This document shows positions 42,188-51,293 of a DNA stretch of 64,000 nucleotides, one piece after another. The first letter of the stretch is position 1; each line of letters opens with the position of its first letter. This DNA is from Planctomycetota bacterium (lineage in GTDB: Bacteria; Planctomycetota; Planctomycetia; Planctomycetales; Planctomycetaceae), in assembly GCA_003388505.1 (NCBI GenBank), contig QQVO01000039.1, positions 20,132-84,131 of the forward strand, written 5' to 3'. The translations under genes were made by a program, and so were the position numbers. A model generated the notes under the pieces. It was not told where the DNA came from. It was given only the letters and a program-made list of their open reading frames with translations, and made no database searches.

Positions 42188-43381
42188 ATGTCGTCAGATG
42201 TCACACAACTTGTTAACGAGAAAGCCGCCGTTGATCTGGTGATGCAGATGATGGCGGTGCCGGGGAAGAGTGGTCAGGAAGGGCGGATTGCCGAGTTCAT
42301 CGTCGAGCGGCTGAAGCAGGCGGGGGCTCCCGATTCGGCGATTTCGTTTGACTCGGCGCACAAGAAGAGCCACATGGGGGGCGAGGTCGGCAACCTGATT
42401 GTCAAGCTGCCGGGGACGGAGCGGGGGCCGCGGCGGCTGCTGATGGGGCACATGGACACTGTTCCGCTGTGCGTGGGATCGCAGCCGGTTCGCAACGGGG
42501 CCTGGATCAGGTCAAAGGATCCGGAGACGGCGCTGGGGGGCGACAACCGCGCCGGGGCGGCGGTCGTGCTGGGTGCGGCTCTGACGGTTCTGAAGCATTC
42601 GCTGCCGCATCCTCCGCTGACTCTGTTCTTTCCGATTCAGGAAGAGGTGGGTCTGGTCGGCGCGCGGCATGTGACCGGGACGCGGCTGGGCAAACCGAAA
42701 CTGTGCTTCAACTGGGACGGCGGCGCGCCGAACGTGGCGGTCATCGGAGCGACGGGCGACGACCATCTGGACATCGAAGTGTACGGACTGGCCAGTCACG
42801 CCGGCGCGCATCCGGAAGACGGCGTGAGCGCGGTTGCGATCGCGGGGAAGGCGATCGCCGATCTGACGGAGAACGGCTGGCATGGGCTCATTGCCAAGGG
42901 GCGCAAGGCCGGCACGAGCAACATCGGCTTTGTGAAGGGCGGCGAAGCGACCAACGTGGTGATGAACCGCGTCACGCTGCGGGCGGAGGCCCGCAGCCAC
43001 GATCCGAAGTTTCGCGCCCGGATCGTCGACGCCTATCGCCGCGCTTTTGAGCGGGCTGCGAAGTCGACCCGAAACGCGGGCGGCGAATCGGGCCGGGTGG
43101 AGATCACGGTGCGCGACAAGTACGAGGCATTCAGACTGAGCACGGAGGAGCCGTGCGTGAAAGCGGCGCTGGCGGCGGTGGAGTCGATCGGGATGCCGGC
43201 GGAGACACGGATTATCAACGGGGGCCTCGACGCGAACTGGCTGACGGCCCACGGGTTTCCCACCGTGACGCTCGGTTGCGGGCAAGCGGGGATTCATACG
43301 GTTGAAGAGACGCTGTTCGTCGAGGGTTACCTTCAGGCGTGCCGCATCGGGCTGGTGCTGGCGTGCGCGGGTGAGTCGTAG
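42188..43381 (+). CDS. M20-family metallopeptidase (PepT/CPG2-like)
   Basis: 397 residues. Metal motifs: LLMGHMDTVPL (His/Asp), TALGGDNRAGAAVVLG (Asp), FPIQEEVGLVGARHV (catalytic Glu-Glu), NWDGGAPN (Asp), and a late His in GQAGIHTVEETLFVEGY. A dimerisation insert lies at about 200-310 (DDHLDIEVYGLASHAGAHPEDGVSAVAIAGKAI). Two-zinc aminopeptidase or amidase of the cytoplasm. Stands alone, preceded by repeat C. Confidence 0.93.
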   Translation: MSSDVTQLVNEKAAVDLVMQMMAVPGKSGQEGRIAEFIVERLKQAGAPDSAISFDSAHKKSHMGGEVGNLIVKLPGTERGPRRLLMGHMDTVPLCVGSQPVRNGAWIRSKDPETALGGDNRAGAAVVLGAALTVLKHSLPHPPLTLFFPIQEEVGLVGARHVTGTRLGKPKLCFNWDGGAPNVAVIGATGDDHLDIEVYGLASHAGAHPEDGVSAVAIAGKAIADLTENGWHGLIAKGRKAGTSNIGFVKGGEATNVVMNRVTLRAEARSHDPKFRARIVDAYRRAFERAAKSTRNAGGESGRVEITVRDKYEAFRLSTEEPCVKAALAAVESIGMPAETRIINGGLDANWLTAHGFPTVTLGCGQAGIHTVEETLFVEGYLQACRIGLVLACAGES

Positions 43382-43408
43382 ACACGCCGTCGTCACTCAT
43401 GAATCGGG

Positions 43409-43427
43409 CACTGGCGGGACGCCAGTG
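43409..43427. repeat. Short palindrome after the M20 peptidase gene
   Basis: CACTGGC-GGGAC-GCCAGTG, perfect 7-base arms. Might stop transcription of the peptidase gene. Confidence 0.45.
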
Positions 43428-43620
43428 GCACCCTGCGAATGACCGCTCAATCGACTTCCGCGCTGCGGCCATGTCTGGCAAAGTCTGTGGATTCGGCAAG
43501 GAGTGACGGTCCCGTCGCGTTCACCGGATGGGCGCGGACGGGTTCGAGTGGCCTGCGGCGGCTGATCGTTCCGATGGAGATGATGGAGGGGTGGCTGCGG
43601 ATTCAGCAGGAGCGAGCGGA

Positions 43621-44340
43621 GTGGGAGGGAACCGACCGACAGCAGCGGTGATGATCGTCTGCGTCGCCGCCTTACTGGGGGCGTCGGCGGAGACGGCCCA
43701 TGCGCAGGTGGTCGACGATTCGGGGGCCTGGTTTGCGCTCTTTTCGCGAGGGGATCTCGGTGCTGAGGGAGCGGACAATCGTTTCAGGTATTGGTTCGAC
43801 GGGCACGCGCGGTTCTTCGACGACACGGACGGATTCGGATTGAGCATCGTGCGCCCCGGTGTGGGGTATGCGCTGAGCGACTCGACCGTCGTGTGGGCCG
43901 GTTACGGATGGATTCACGCCTCACCCGCGACGAGGCCCGATTTCGACGAAAACCGTATCTGGCAGCAGGTGACGTGGTCTGAGACGCTGGGCTCCGCGGC
44001 GGTGGGTTTCCGGTCGCGACTCGAGCAGCGATTTCTGGAAACGGGTTCCGACACCGGGTGGCGTTTCCGCCAGTTCTTGAGCTATCGGCGGCCGCTGGCT
44101 TGTTCTGAGCGGCTTACGTTCGTCGTGTGGGACGAAGCGTTCTTTCACCTCAACGACACCGACTGGGGAGCCGCCGCGGGACTCGACCAGAACCGGATCT
44201 TCGTCGGGATGGGCTGGCTGTGCGGCGGCTCGAACAATCGCCGCATCGAGGTCGGCTATCTCAACAATTACATCTCCCGGCGGAACCAGGCCGACCTCGC
44301 GAACCACCTGCTCTCGGTGAACCTGTTCTGGAATCCGTGA
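43621..44340 (+). CDS. DUF2490 outer-membrane-like protein
   Basis: 239 residues from GTG 43621, chosen because AGGAG (43608-43612) lies 8 bases before and the result is a full signal peptide (NRPTAAVMIVCVAALLGASAETAHAQ); ATG 43651 would cut the signal short. Mature beta-rich sequence: GAWFALFSRGDLG, FRYWFDGHARFFDDTDGFGLSIVRPGVGYALSDSTVVWAGYGWIH, IWQQVTWSE, RSRLEQRFLETGSDTGWRFRQFLSYRRPL, EVGYLNNYISRR..., closing HLLSVNLFWNP. These are DUF2490 hallmarks: a small outer-membrane barrel of unknown transport role. Confidence 0.85.
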   Translation: MGGNRPTAAVMIVCVAALLGASAETAHAQVVDDSGAWFALFSRGDLGAEGADNRFRYWFDGHARFFDDTDGFGLSIVRPGVGYALSDSTVVWAGYGWIHASPATRPDFDENRIWQQVTWSETLGSAAVGFRSRLEQRFLETGSDTGWRFRQFLSYRRPLACSERLTFVVWDEAFFHLNDTDWGAAAGLDQNRIFVGMGWLCGGSNNRRIEVGYLNNYISRRNQADLANHLLSVNLFWNP

Positions 44341-44483
44341 GGTCGACTTCCCAACGGGCCGCGAGTCACTGAATGGGCGTTGTGCTCGCCGCGGGAAGTC
44401 GGACGACGGCGGCGATACAATGGCGCGCGGACGATCGGTTTCGTTCATCCCACCGCTGCTTCGCATCCGCCGAGGATTCCGCC

Positions 44484-45605
44484 ATGAAGATTACGAGCAT
44501 CGAGACGCTCCCGGTTGAGGTTCCGGTCGACAGGCGCGTGGGACAGGTGGCGAACGCCAAAGGGTTCCGGTTCCGGTCGCATCTGCTGATGGTGTTTGTG
44601 CGGACGGACGCGGACATCGATGGGGTGGGGGAAATCACGGCGTCTCCGGACTGGAGCGGCGAGACGAGTCTGGGGGCGAAGGCGCTGATTGACCGGCATC
44701 TTGCGCCGCGGCTGATCGGCGAGGATCCCCGGCGTGTCCGTTACTGCATGGGACATTTTTCGCGGACGTTCGCCAATCCGTTCGCGAAGGCGGGTCTGGA
44801 GATGGCGCTGTTCGACATCCTCGGCAAGTCGTCGGGGGCCTCGGTGTCGCAGATCCTGGGGGGCGCGGTTCGCGACGAGCAACTGCCGCTGCGGTTCCCG
44901 GTGATGCCGGTCGGTCCGCAGGAGTCGGCGGATGCGGCGCGCAAGATGGTGCAGGAGGGGTTTGGAACGATCAAACTCAAGGTGGGGCACGACCCGCTCG
45001 AATTCGATCTGGAGCGGTTGCGGCTGGTGCGGGACGCGGTGGGGCCGAACGTGCGGATTACGGTCGACGCCAACGGCGGATGGAGCGTGAACGAGGCGAT
45101 TTGCGCTGCGCCGCGTCTGGAAGAATACGGAGTGGTGTTCGTTGAGCAGCCGGTGGACCGGCTTGATCTGGAAGGTCTGGCTTATGTGCGGAGCCGCATC
45201 CGACTGCCGGTGATGGCGGACGAGTCGGTGTTCACGGTGCAGGACGCGCTGCGGTGCCTGGAGTTACGGGCGGCGGACATCATCAGCGTTTATCCAGGAA
45301 AGAACGGCGGGCTCTTGAACTGCGTGACGATCGCCTCGATGGCTGAAGCGGCCGGCGTGCACTGCGCGATCGGCAGCAACCTGGAGTGGGACGTCGGGTC
45401 GGCAATGATGGCGCACGTCTCGGTTGCGCTGCCGAACATCTGCGTGGAGCGGTATGCGGCCGACATCATCGGCCCGGTGTTTCACACGGAACGTTCGATT
45501 CTCTCGCCGCTGATGGAGCGTGGGGGTTACGTGCGGGTTCCACAGGGACCGGGGCTGGGGGTGGAAGTGGACCGGGAGAGTGTGGAGCGGTGCGGGGAGG
45601 CGTGA
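44484..45605 (+). CDS. Enolase-superfamily enzyme, muconate lactonizing subgroup
   Basis: 373 residues from ATG 44484. TIM-barrel residues: GTIKLKVGHDP (KxK), ITVDANGGWS (Asp), FVEQPVDRL (Glu), VMADESVF (Asp/Glu) and IISVYPGKNGGLLNC (opposite Lys). The two-lysine set places it in the muconate lactonizing/dipeptide epimerase/OSBS subgroup, different from the gene at 30600. Reactions in this subgroup include cycloisomerisation, epimerisation and dehydration; the substrate is unknown. A hairpin with GCCGG arms follows the stop. Confidence 0.9.
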   Translation: MKITSIETLPVEVPVDRRVGQVANAKGFRFRSHLLMVFVRTDADIDGVGEITASPDWSGETSLGAKALIDRHLAPRLIGEDPRRVRYCMGHFSRTFANPFAKAGLEMALFDILGKSSGASVSQILGGAVRDEQLPLRFPVMPVGPQESADAARKMVQEGFGTIKLKVGHDPLEFDLERLRLVRDAVGPNVRITVDANGGWSVNEAICAAPRLEEYGVVFVEQPVDRLDLEGLAYVRSRIRLPVMADESVFTVQDALRCLELRAADIISVYPGKNGGLLNCVTIASMAEAAGVHCAIGSNLEWDVGSAMMAHVSVALPNICVERYAADIIGPVFHTERSILSPLMERGGYVRVPQGPGLGVEVDRESVERCGEA

Positions 45606-45616
45606 GAGCGCACAGA

Positions 45617-45638
45617 CCCGCCGGACGCAGCCGGCGGG
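45617..45638. terminator. Hairpin after enolase-superfamily gene
   Basis: CCCGCCGG-ACGCAG-CCGGCGGG followed by CTTTGG, 12 bases after the stop codon. Same design as 52927-52948, so it may be a REP copy serving as terminator. Confidence 0.65.
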
Positions 45639-45735
45639 CTTTGGCGCATCGCGCGATCAAGTCCATTTGCAGCGACCAACGGGAGCGGCGTTGCAATTTC
45701 GAGCGGTAGCTCGTACCGGTCGAGGCCCTGCCTCG

Positions 45736-47526
45736 TTATATGATTAAGCGGACGCCGCCTAGCATGGCCTGGTCGTAGCGGAAGCGTCCGCCGTGGGAGC
45801 CGATGAACATGAGGTTGGTGGGGATGTTCCATTCGGTGGAGAGGCGGTGGATGAGTTCGGGGCCGAAGGTTCCTTCGATGACGACGAATTCGATGTCGAT
45901 GTCGGGATAGGCCTTGTCGAGGAATTCCATCTCTTCGTGCAGTTTGGGGGGGACGTCGGCCTGGGACTTGACGACGGTGACGACCTTGATGCGGTTGGTG
46001 TGCTCGTTCTTCAGGACGTAGAGCATGGCGTTGTTGAGATTGGCGACGTTGTCGCCGCGGGTGAAAAAGACCATCTGCTGTGAATTGATCTCCTCGATTT
46101 TTCCGCGGATGGCGTTGGTGATGCGGTTCATGAATCCGGAAATCGTGGTGCTGATGATGCGGACGAAGAAGAGGAGCACTTTCAGCAGGTCGATGCGACC
46201 GAGCATGATGGTGATGACGGCCATGGTCGGAAGGAAGTAGAGCAGAAAGATGCGGACCTTCTGATATCCCTCGTCGGCGTCGCTGACGGCGTTGCCGATG
46301 AAGCCGGCGACGACGGCCGTGATGCCGATAATGACTCCGGGCCAGGATGCCTTGATCGGGCGGGGCATGCGGGACCGTTTGACCTTGAGCAGGACGTTGC
46401 CGACGCCAAAGAGCGTCATGACGGCGAGGAAGGAGAGCGTATAGACGCCAGCGAGCTGTTCGATTTCCCCCTCCGTGATCAGGAGGACGGAAACGGCCAG
46501 CAGAAAGAACATGATGATGATGCGGTGCGTGGTGCCGCGGCGGTTGGTATGCAGCATGAATTGGGGGAGACAGCGGTCGAGCGTCATGCGGCGGACGAGA
46601 CCGTTGACGCCGACGTAGCTGGTGAGCACGGCTCCGCTGAGCACGAGGGTGGCGTCGACCGAGACGAGGTACGCCAGCCATTTGCCGCCGGAGACTTCGC
46701 CGAGGTGGGCCAGAAACGTCTCCCTGTTGTCCTGCACGCTGTCGATCGGCACGAGGCAGAGGGCGAGCAGGGCCATCATCGGATTAAAGAACGAGACGGC
46801 GATCCACATGTTGCGGAGCGTTTTGGGGAAGACGCCTTCCTTCTGTTCTTCGACGAAGTTCGCCGAGCTTTCGAAGCCGGAGATGCCGAGCATTGCGGCG
46901 GCGAAGCCGAAGAAGAGCGCCTTCAGCCAACTCTGATCGGTCGATTCGGGCAGCGGGGCGCTGAAGTTGTCCCACAACTGGCCCAGGCCGTTTTCGAGAA
47001 GCCAGTAGCCCCCGACGGCGAGCAGAAGCACGAGTGTGGCGAGGTGGGTGATGAAGATGAAAATCGCCACGGCGGCTGATTCGGTGATGCCGAGGATGGT
47101 GAGGACCATGAAGACGGCGAGCAGTCCGATCGTGACGGGAATGACCGGCTGATGATGCAGGAAATGGGTGTAGTGGACGGCTTCATAGGCGGAGATGACG
47201 GCCGTCGCCATGTAGGAAAGGATCGTCAGACCGGCCGCGACCGACGCGCGGGACTTGCTGGTGGTGTTGAGGAGGGCGTTGTAGGCCCCGCCGTTGAGCG
47301 GGAGGGCGCCGACGACTTCCGCGTAGATCGAGCGGAACAGATAAAGGACGCCGGCCACGATCAGCAGGGCGAGGGGCGCCAAGCGGCCGGCGGCGATGAT
47401 CGAGAGTGCGGAGACGTACAGACAGGAGGACGTGATGTCGTTGCCGCAGATGGCCGTCGCGGGGAGTTGGCCGAGGACGGCATGCCGAAACGAACTCGCC
47501 TCCTGAACGTTGGACGTGGCGACCAT
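45736..47526 (-). CDS. APC-family amino acid/polyamine permease with cytosolic C-terminal domain
   Basis: 596 residues from ATG 47526. About 12 transmembrane helices; APC signatures near the start (GNDITSSCLYVSALSIIAAGRLAPLALLIVAGVLYLFRSIYAEVVGALPLNGGAYNALLNTTSKSRASVAAGL). After the last helix (~470) a soluble domain of about 120 residues (INSQQMVFFTRGDNVANLNNAMLYVLKNEHTNRIKVVTVV...FVVIEGTFGPELIHRLSTEWNIPTNLMFIGSHGG) looks like a universal-stress-protein fold, probably a regulatory nucleotide-binding domain. Substrate unknown. Confidence 0.9.
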   Translation of the reverse strand: MVATSNVQEASSFRHAVLGQLPATAICGNDITSSCLYVSALSIIAAGRLAPLALLIVAGVLYLFRSIYAEVVGALPLNGGAYNALLNTTSKSRASVAAGLTILSYMATAVISAYEAVHYTHFLHHQPVIPVTIGLLAVFMVLTILGITESAAVAIFIFITHLATLVLLLAVGGYWLLENGLGQLWDNFSAPLPESTDQSWLKALFFGFAAAMLGISGFESSANFVEEQKEGVFPKTLRNMWIAVSFFNPMMALLALCLVPIDSVQDNRETFLAHLGEVSGGKWLAYLVSVDATLVLSGAVLTSYVGVNGLVRRMTLDRCLPQFMLHTNRRGTTHRIIIMFFLLAVSVLLITEGEIEQLAGVYTLSFLAVMTLFGVGNVLLKVKRSRMPRPIKASWPGVIIGITAVVAGFIGNAVSDADEGYQKVRIFLLYFLPTMAVITIMLGRIDLLKVLLFFVRIISTTISGFMNRITNAIRGKIEEINSQQMVFFTRGDNVANLNNAMLYVLKNEHTNRIKVVTVVKSQADVPPKLHEEMEFLDKAYPDIDIEFVVIEGTFGPELIHRLSTEWNIPTNLMFIGSHGGRFRYDQAMLGGVRLII

Positions 47527-47973
47527 AGTGTCGGTTGAGTGTGGACGCGCTGGGCGGGGGGATTCCGATTCCTGCTCCGCTCGCATGCGCACATGATGGC
47601 GCACGGGGGGACTGAATGCCAGTCGGGGACCACTGACTGGGTGGGTTCACGCAAAGACGCAGAGACGCAAAGTGATCAGGAACGGGAGATTGTGCTGCTC
47701 AAGAGTGTGGCTGTGCCGAAAGTGAATGGTGCGATGGCGGATTGGGGCGGGCCGATTCGCTGTGGGGAGGGAATTCGTGTTGGCATCGGTCTTCCAGGGA
47801 TGCCGTACAAACTGATTGGGCCGAACGGCAGCCGGATTCGGAATGCGGTTCCTCCCCCGGCCGACGGGGATGCTTTGGGTTGAAGAACCGCCCGGGGACG
47901 TTGATCTGATAGACTACTACGAATGGTCGAGCGACCGGGGTGGGCGTTTCCTCTGTTGAAAGCGAGGTTGGTG
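47527..47973. other. Divergent intergenic region
   Basis: Between the APC permease and an exported small protein. Contains a short CACGCAAAGACGCAGAGACG run (47648-47672) of the dispersed CAGAG/ACACGAAG word family. No gene seen. Confidence 0.5.
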
Positions 47974-48447
47974 ATGCGAAGTCTGCAGTCGATTGCGGCG
48001 ATGGTGGTTCTGTCGGCGGTTGCGGTTTTCTTTTCGACACCGGGGGGAGTCTATTCCGAGGAGGAGGCGGTGGAAGTGGTCGCTGAGGCGGCGGAAGCAC
48101 CGTCGGAACTGTCAACGCCGGTGATGCTCGATTTCGAGGTCGATGAGGGGAACGACATCGAGTTCACCGTGCTCTGTGCCTCCGGGGATTACCGCGTCAG
48201 CGTCGACAACAGTGACCCCGATGGGGAGACGCACGTCGAAGTTTCGGGGACGGTGCATCCGGCGAACGGCGACGACGGACTGCTGCTCAGGTTTGAGGCG
48301 CAGATTCATCATGCGTCGCTGGCGGAGGGAGAGGAGTTTACGTTCTCCGCCGAGGGGAGCGCGGTGCTCCGTCCGGGCGAACGGGAAGCGCTGGCGACGT
48401 CGCCGGGGCCGGGACTGTATGTGACGATGCAGGAAGCGGGGGAGTAG
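47974..48447 (+). CDS. Exported hypothetical protein
   Basis: 157 residues from ATG 47974, where GAGG (47964-47967) gives a fitting ribosome site. Signal peptide MRSLQSIAAMVVLSAVAVFFSTPGGVYS, then an acidic stretch (EEEAVEVVAEAAEAPSE) and a beta-rich domain (VMLDFEVDEGNDIEFTVLCASGDYRVSVDNSDPDGETHVEVSGTVHPANG...LLLRFEAQIHHASLAEGEEFTFSAEGSAVLRPGERE). No recognised family. Could be a secreted binding protein. Confidence 0.7.
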   Translation: MRSLQSIAAMVVLSAVAVFFSTPGGVYSEEEAVEVVAEAAEAPSELSTPVMLDFEVDEGNDIEFTVLCASGDYRVSVDNSDPDGETHVEVSGTVHPANGDDGLLLRFEAQIHHASLAEGEEFTFSAEGSAVLRPGEREALATSPGPGLYVTMQEAGE

Positions 48448-48547
48448 ATTGCTGATGCTTGATTGACTGATCGGAACATTTGCTTCCAGGTATGTCCCGG
48501 TTCGTTTCGACACATTCGGTGATGGAGCGACGTCTTGCGGCTGTGCC

Positions 48548-48571
48548 GCCCGGACGCGGGGGCGTCCGGGC
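48548..48571. repeat. REP-type palindrome
   Basis: GCCCGGACGC-GGGG-GCGTCCGGGC, perfect 10-base arms, between two convergent genes. Confidence 0.65.
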
Positions 48572-48597
48572 CACGCGAAGTGACGTCCTCAGACGTA

Positions 48598-48616
48598 CCG
48601 GGCTCAATGAGCCCGG
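48598..48616. terminator. Hairpin downstream of the MFS transporter gene
   Basis: CCGGGCTC-AAT-GAGCCCGG, perfect 8-base arms, 27 bases beyond the MFS stop codon (minus strand). Could terminate both convergent genes. Confidence 0.6.
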
Positions 48617-48642
48617 TTACGGAAGGTCTGGTTACAGAGGAG

Positions 48643-49971
48643 CTACGCATTTTCATCCTCGGCGACGATCGGGATGGTGCAGTTGATGGCGAGCCAGGAG
48701 AGGGCGCAGAGGAGGTAGAAGCCGGCGGCGGTGAGGAAGACGGTGTGCCAACTGTATTCCTCCGCGATGTAGCCGTAGAGAAGCGGGGCAATCATGGAGC
48801 CGATGCCGGCGACGGCGTTGTTGAAGGCGAAGACGGTGGCGGTCGCTTCGCCGCCGATGTCGGTGACGGTGCCCCAGGTTGTGGAGAGGCCTGAGTCGCT
48901 GAAGAACTTGACAAAAAAGAGGAGCGTGCAGAACAGATAGGGGCGATCGAAAACGAACAGACCGAGCACGAGGAGAGCAGCGGCGATCGACTTTCCTCCC
49001 AGTCCGACAAGCCGCCGGCCCCAGCAGCGGTTGCCGATCTTCTCCATCAGCACGTCATTGAGTATGCCGCCGAGCGCTCCGCCAATCGCACCGCCGAGCA
49101 ACGGCAGTGCGGACATCCAGCCGCGTTCTTCTGCACCGAACAGATAGACTTCGGCGAGGAAGAGGGGGATCCAGGCGGAGTAGAGGTTGTCGGCGGCCGT
49201 GCTGAGAATCGTTTGCCCATTGAGCGCGAGCAGGTTGCCGATTGAACGGCCGCTCATGCGGCTGAACATCTGTTTGACAGTCATTCGCGGCGGCGGCTCG
49301 GCCGGTTTGTCGGTCGACACGCCTTCGATCAAATCGGCTTCGGCAGAATTGGTCCACGGGTTGTCGCGCGGGCTGTCGCGAAACACACACCAGAAGATGA
49401 CGGCATAAGCCACGCCCAACGCCGTGAACACGAGGACCAGCGGTCGCCAGTCAATTCCGACCGCGCCCATCAGGATGGCGCCGAAGATGATGTTCGCGCT
49501 GAAGCCGCCGATGCGACCGAAGAAAACGCCGATCCATCCCTGGAGAGACGTGCGAACAGTTTGCGGAAACCAGTTTTTCGAGATGCGGTTGAGACAGGCA
49601 TACGCGGCGGACTGCGTGACTCCCAGTGCACCGCGGGCGACCGCAAGCACCTTGAAGTTGGGGGCGAGGGCGTGCATTCCCATCGCCAGCGACCAGCCGA
49701 GGATCAGCAACGTGAGAACAATCCGGACGCCGATGAAGTCGGCGGTGATCCCGAGCGGAACCTGGAAGCCGGTGTAAGTAATTGAAAAAACGCTATCGAG
49801 CAGTCCGAGATCGTCGGAGCCGAGATTCCACTCCTGCTTCAGGTCCGGCTTGATGAGCGCGAACATGTAGCGGTGGAAGTAGAGCAGCCAGGAGGTGCCG
49901 CAGGCGAGGGAGAAGATGCCCCAGCGGACGTTCGAGGGGCGCTCGGGCGTCGCGGCGGAGAGGTCGCTCAT
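48643..49971 (-). CDS. MFS transporter, anion:cation symporter (hexuronate/ACS) type
   Basis: 442 residues, 12 hydrophobic helices. ACS-type signs: WLLYFHRYMFALIKPDLKQEWNLGSDDLGLLDSVFSITYTGFQVPLGITADFIGVRIVLTLLILGWSLAMGMHALAPNFKVLAVARGALGVTQSAAYACLNRISKNWFPQTVRTSLQGW. Members import sugar acids and other organic anions. The start overlaps the SelA-like gene's stop by 4 bases, so transporter and enzyme are co-expressed; a sugar-acid substrate would match. Confidence 0.9.
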   Translation of the reverse strand: MSDLSAATPERPSNVRWGIFSLACGTSWLLYFHRYMFALIKPDLKQEWNLGSDDLGLLDSVFSITYTGFQVPLGITADFIGVRIVLTLLILGWSLAMGMHALAPNFKVLAVARGALGVTQSAAYACLNRISKNWFPQTVRTSLQGWIGVFFGRIGGFSANIIFGAILMGAVGIDWRPLVLVFTALGVAYAVIFWCVFRDSPRDNPWTNSAEADLIEGVSTDKPAEPPPRMTVKQMFSRMSGRSIGNLLALNGQTILSTAADNLYSAWIPLFLAEVYLFGAEERGWMSALPLLGGAIGGALGGILNDVLMEKIGNRCWGRRLVGLGGKSIAAALLVLGLFVFDRPYLFCTLLFFVKFFSDSGLSTTWGTVTDIGGEATATVFAFNNAVAGIGSMIAPLLYGYIAEEYSWHTVFLTAAGFYLLCALSWLAINCTIPIVAEDENA

Positions 49972-51089
49972 AGCGGCCGGCCAGTGAGAATAGCGCGGGT
50001 CTTGCGGCAGGCGTAGGCGAGTTCCTCGTCGGTGAGATCGATGGCGTCGAGGTGGATGTAGCCTTCGTCGGTGTGATGAGCGCGGGGGACGACGCTGGGG
50101 TCGCCTTCCATGAGCGCCGCTTCGAGCGAGGCGGCTGTGTGTCCGGTGACTTCGGGATCGGGCGTGAGGCGGACGCGTGAGAACGGGCAGCCGTTGGGGT
50201 CGGGGTCGACGGACAACGTCAGGCCGGGGACGTCGCGCAACTGCTCGAGAATCGCGCCCACCTTGCGGTCCTGCTCGGCGGTCCAGTATGTGATGCTCTG
50301 CCCGTTACGGTGTTTGAGCGCGGCCATTGCGCCGACGATGGCTTCCTTGCCGGCTTTCATGGGGCGGCCGATGCCGCTGTTCTGCAGATAGACGGCGTCG
50401 ACCAGGTCTTTGCGGCCGGCGACGACGCCGCCGGTCGTTGAATTCAGGAACTTGTGCGCGCTGCTGATGACGAGATCGGCTCCGGTTCCGATCAGTTCGC
50501 TGAGGCGGAGATCCTGGGCTGCGCCGTCGACGATGACGGGTACGCCGGCGGCATGCGCGAGTTCCACGACGCGCGGCAGTTTGACCCAGCCGTAGCGCAC
50601 GGTGTGATGCGACTCGACGTGCAGGACGGCGGCGACATCGGGCTTGTTCAACTCGTATTCGATTTCTTCGACGGTACAGCGGTTGACGACGCCGATCTCG
50701 ACCGGCATTGCGCCTGCGAGGCGAATGGCCTGCGTGATGGGATGGCCGTAGTTAACGCAATGCCCTTTTTGAATCAGGACGCGGTACGGCATGCCGGAGT
50801 GATCGGGGAGTTGCCAGATCTTCGCCAGATCGCTGCCGGTCATACAGGCGGCGATGCTGAGTGTGATGCCGGCCGCCGTGCAGGCGGTGACGCAGCCGCT
50901 CTCGGCGCCGGTGGCGTCGGCGATGACGCGCCCGGCGGCTTGCTGGAGTTCGTCAAGAACGAAGAACTGGCCCATCGCTTCGGCGGCGGCTTCGATCACG
51001 TCGGGCAGGACGCGGGCGCCGGAGAGGTGGGTCATCTTGCCGCAGGCGTTGATGACGCGGGTGAGTTTGTGCTGATCGAATAAGTCCAA
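49968..51089 (-). CDS. SelA-like PLP-dependent enzyme (D-glucosaminate-type ammonia-lyase family)
   Basis: 373 residues. Aminotransferase class V fold related to SelA: N-terminal NACGKMTHLSGARVLPDVIEAAAEAM, cofactor Asp188 in PVIVDGAAQD, Schiff-base Lys213 in ISSAHKFLNSTTGGVVAG. It is shorter than true SelA (~460 residues) and lacks its N-terminal tRNA-binding domain, so selenocysteine synthesis is unlikely; relatives deaminate amino-sugar acids. It heads the transcript with the MFS transporter. The amidohydrolase clade usually found beside such enzymes is 16 kb away (32571). Confidence 0.88.
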   Translation of the reverse strand: MDLFDQHKLTRVINACGKMTHLSGARVLPDVIEAAAEAMGQFFVLDELQQAAGRVIADATGAESGCVTACTAAGITLSIAACMTGSDLAKIWQLPDHSGMPYRVLIQKGHCVNYGHPITQAIRLAGAMPVEIGVVNRCTVEEIEYELNKPDVAAVLHVESHHTVRYGWVKLPRVVELAHAAGVPVIVDGAAQDLRLSELIGTGADLVISSAHKFLNSTTGGVVAGRKDLVDAVYLQNSGIGRPMKAGKEAIVGAMAALKHRNGQSITYWTAEQDRKVGAILEQLRDVPGLTLSVDPDPNGCPFSRVRLTPDPEVTGHTAASLEAALMEGDPSVVPRAHHTDEGYIHLDAIDLTDEELAYACRKTRAILTGRPL

Positions 51090-51105
51090 GGTTTGCTCCG
51101 ACGGG

Positions 51106-51272
51106 GTTCACCACAGAGTCACAGAGGGGGCACAGAGGACGGAATGGGGTGAGACGACGGGGTGGCCGGGGGCTGGAGCGACCAACGGGAGCGAAGCCCC
51201 GGTGGCGGTGCGTGCCCTTCGACCGGGGCTTCCTTCGCTTCGCTCAGTCCAGCCCCAGCCACCCAATGATGT
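51106..51272. repeat. CAGAG-type words and GGGGCTTCC element
   Basis: CACCACAGAGTCACAGAGGG then, at 51177-51272, GGGCTGGAGCGACC, GAGCGAAGCCCCGG and an inverted GACCGGGGCTTCCTTCGCTT...CAGTCCAGCCCCAGCCACCC. The latter closely matches 34270-34312. Confidence 0.65.
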
Positions 51273-51293
51273 ATTCTGATTCGAGATTCCCCC

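Noticed and set aside
43439..43651. 70-codon frame just before the DUF2490 gene
   Set aside because: It overlaps the chosen DUF2490 start and signal peptide in another frame and lacks a ribosome site; could be a leader peptide but nothing supports it.
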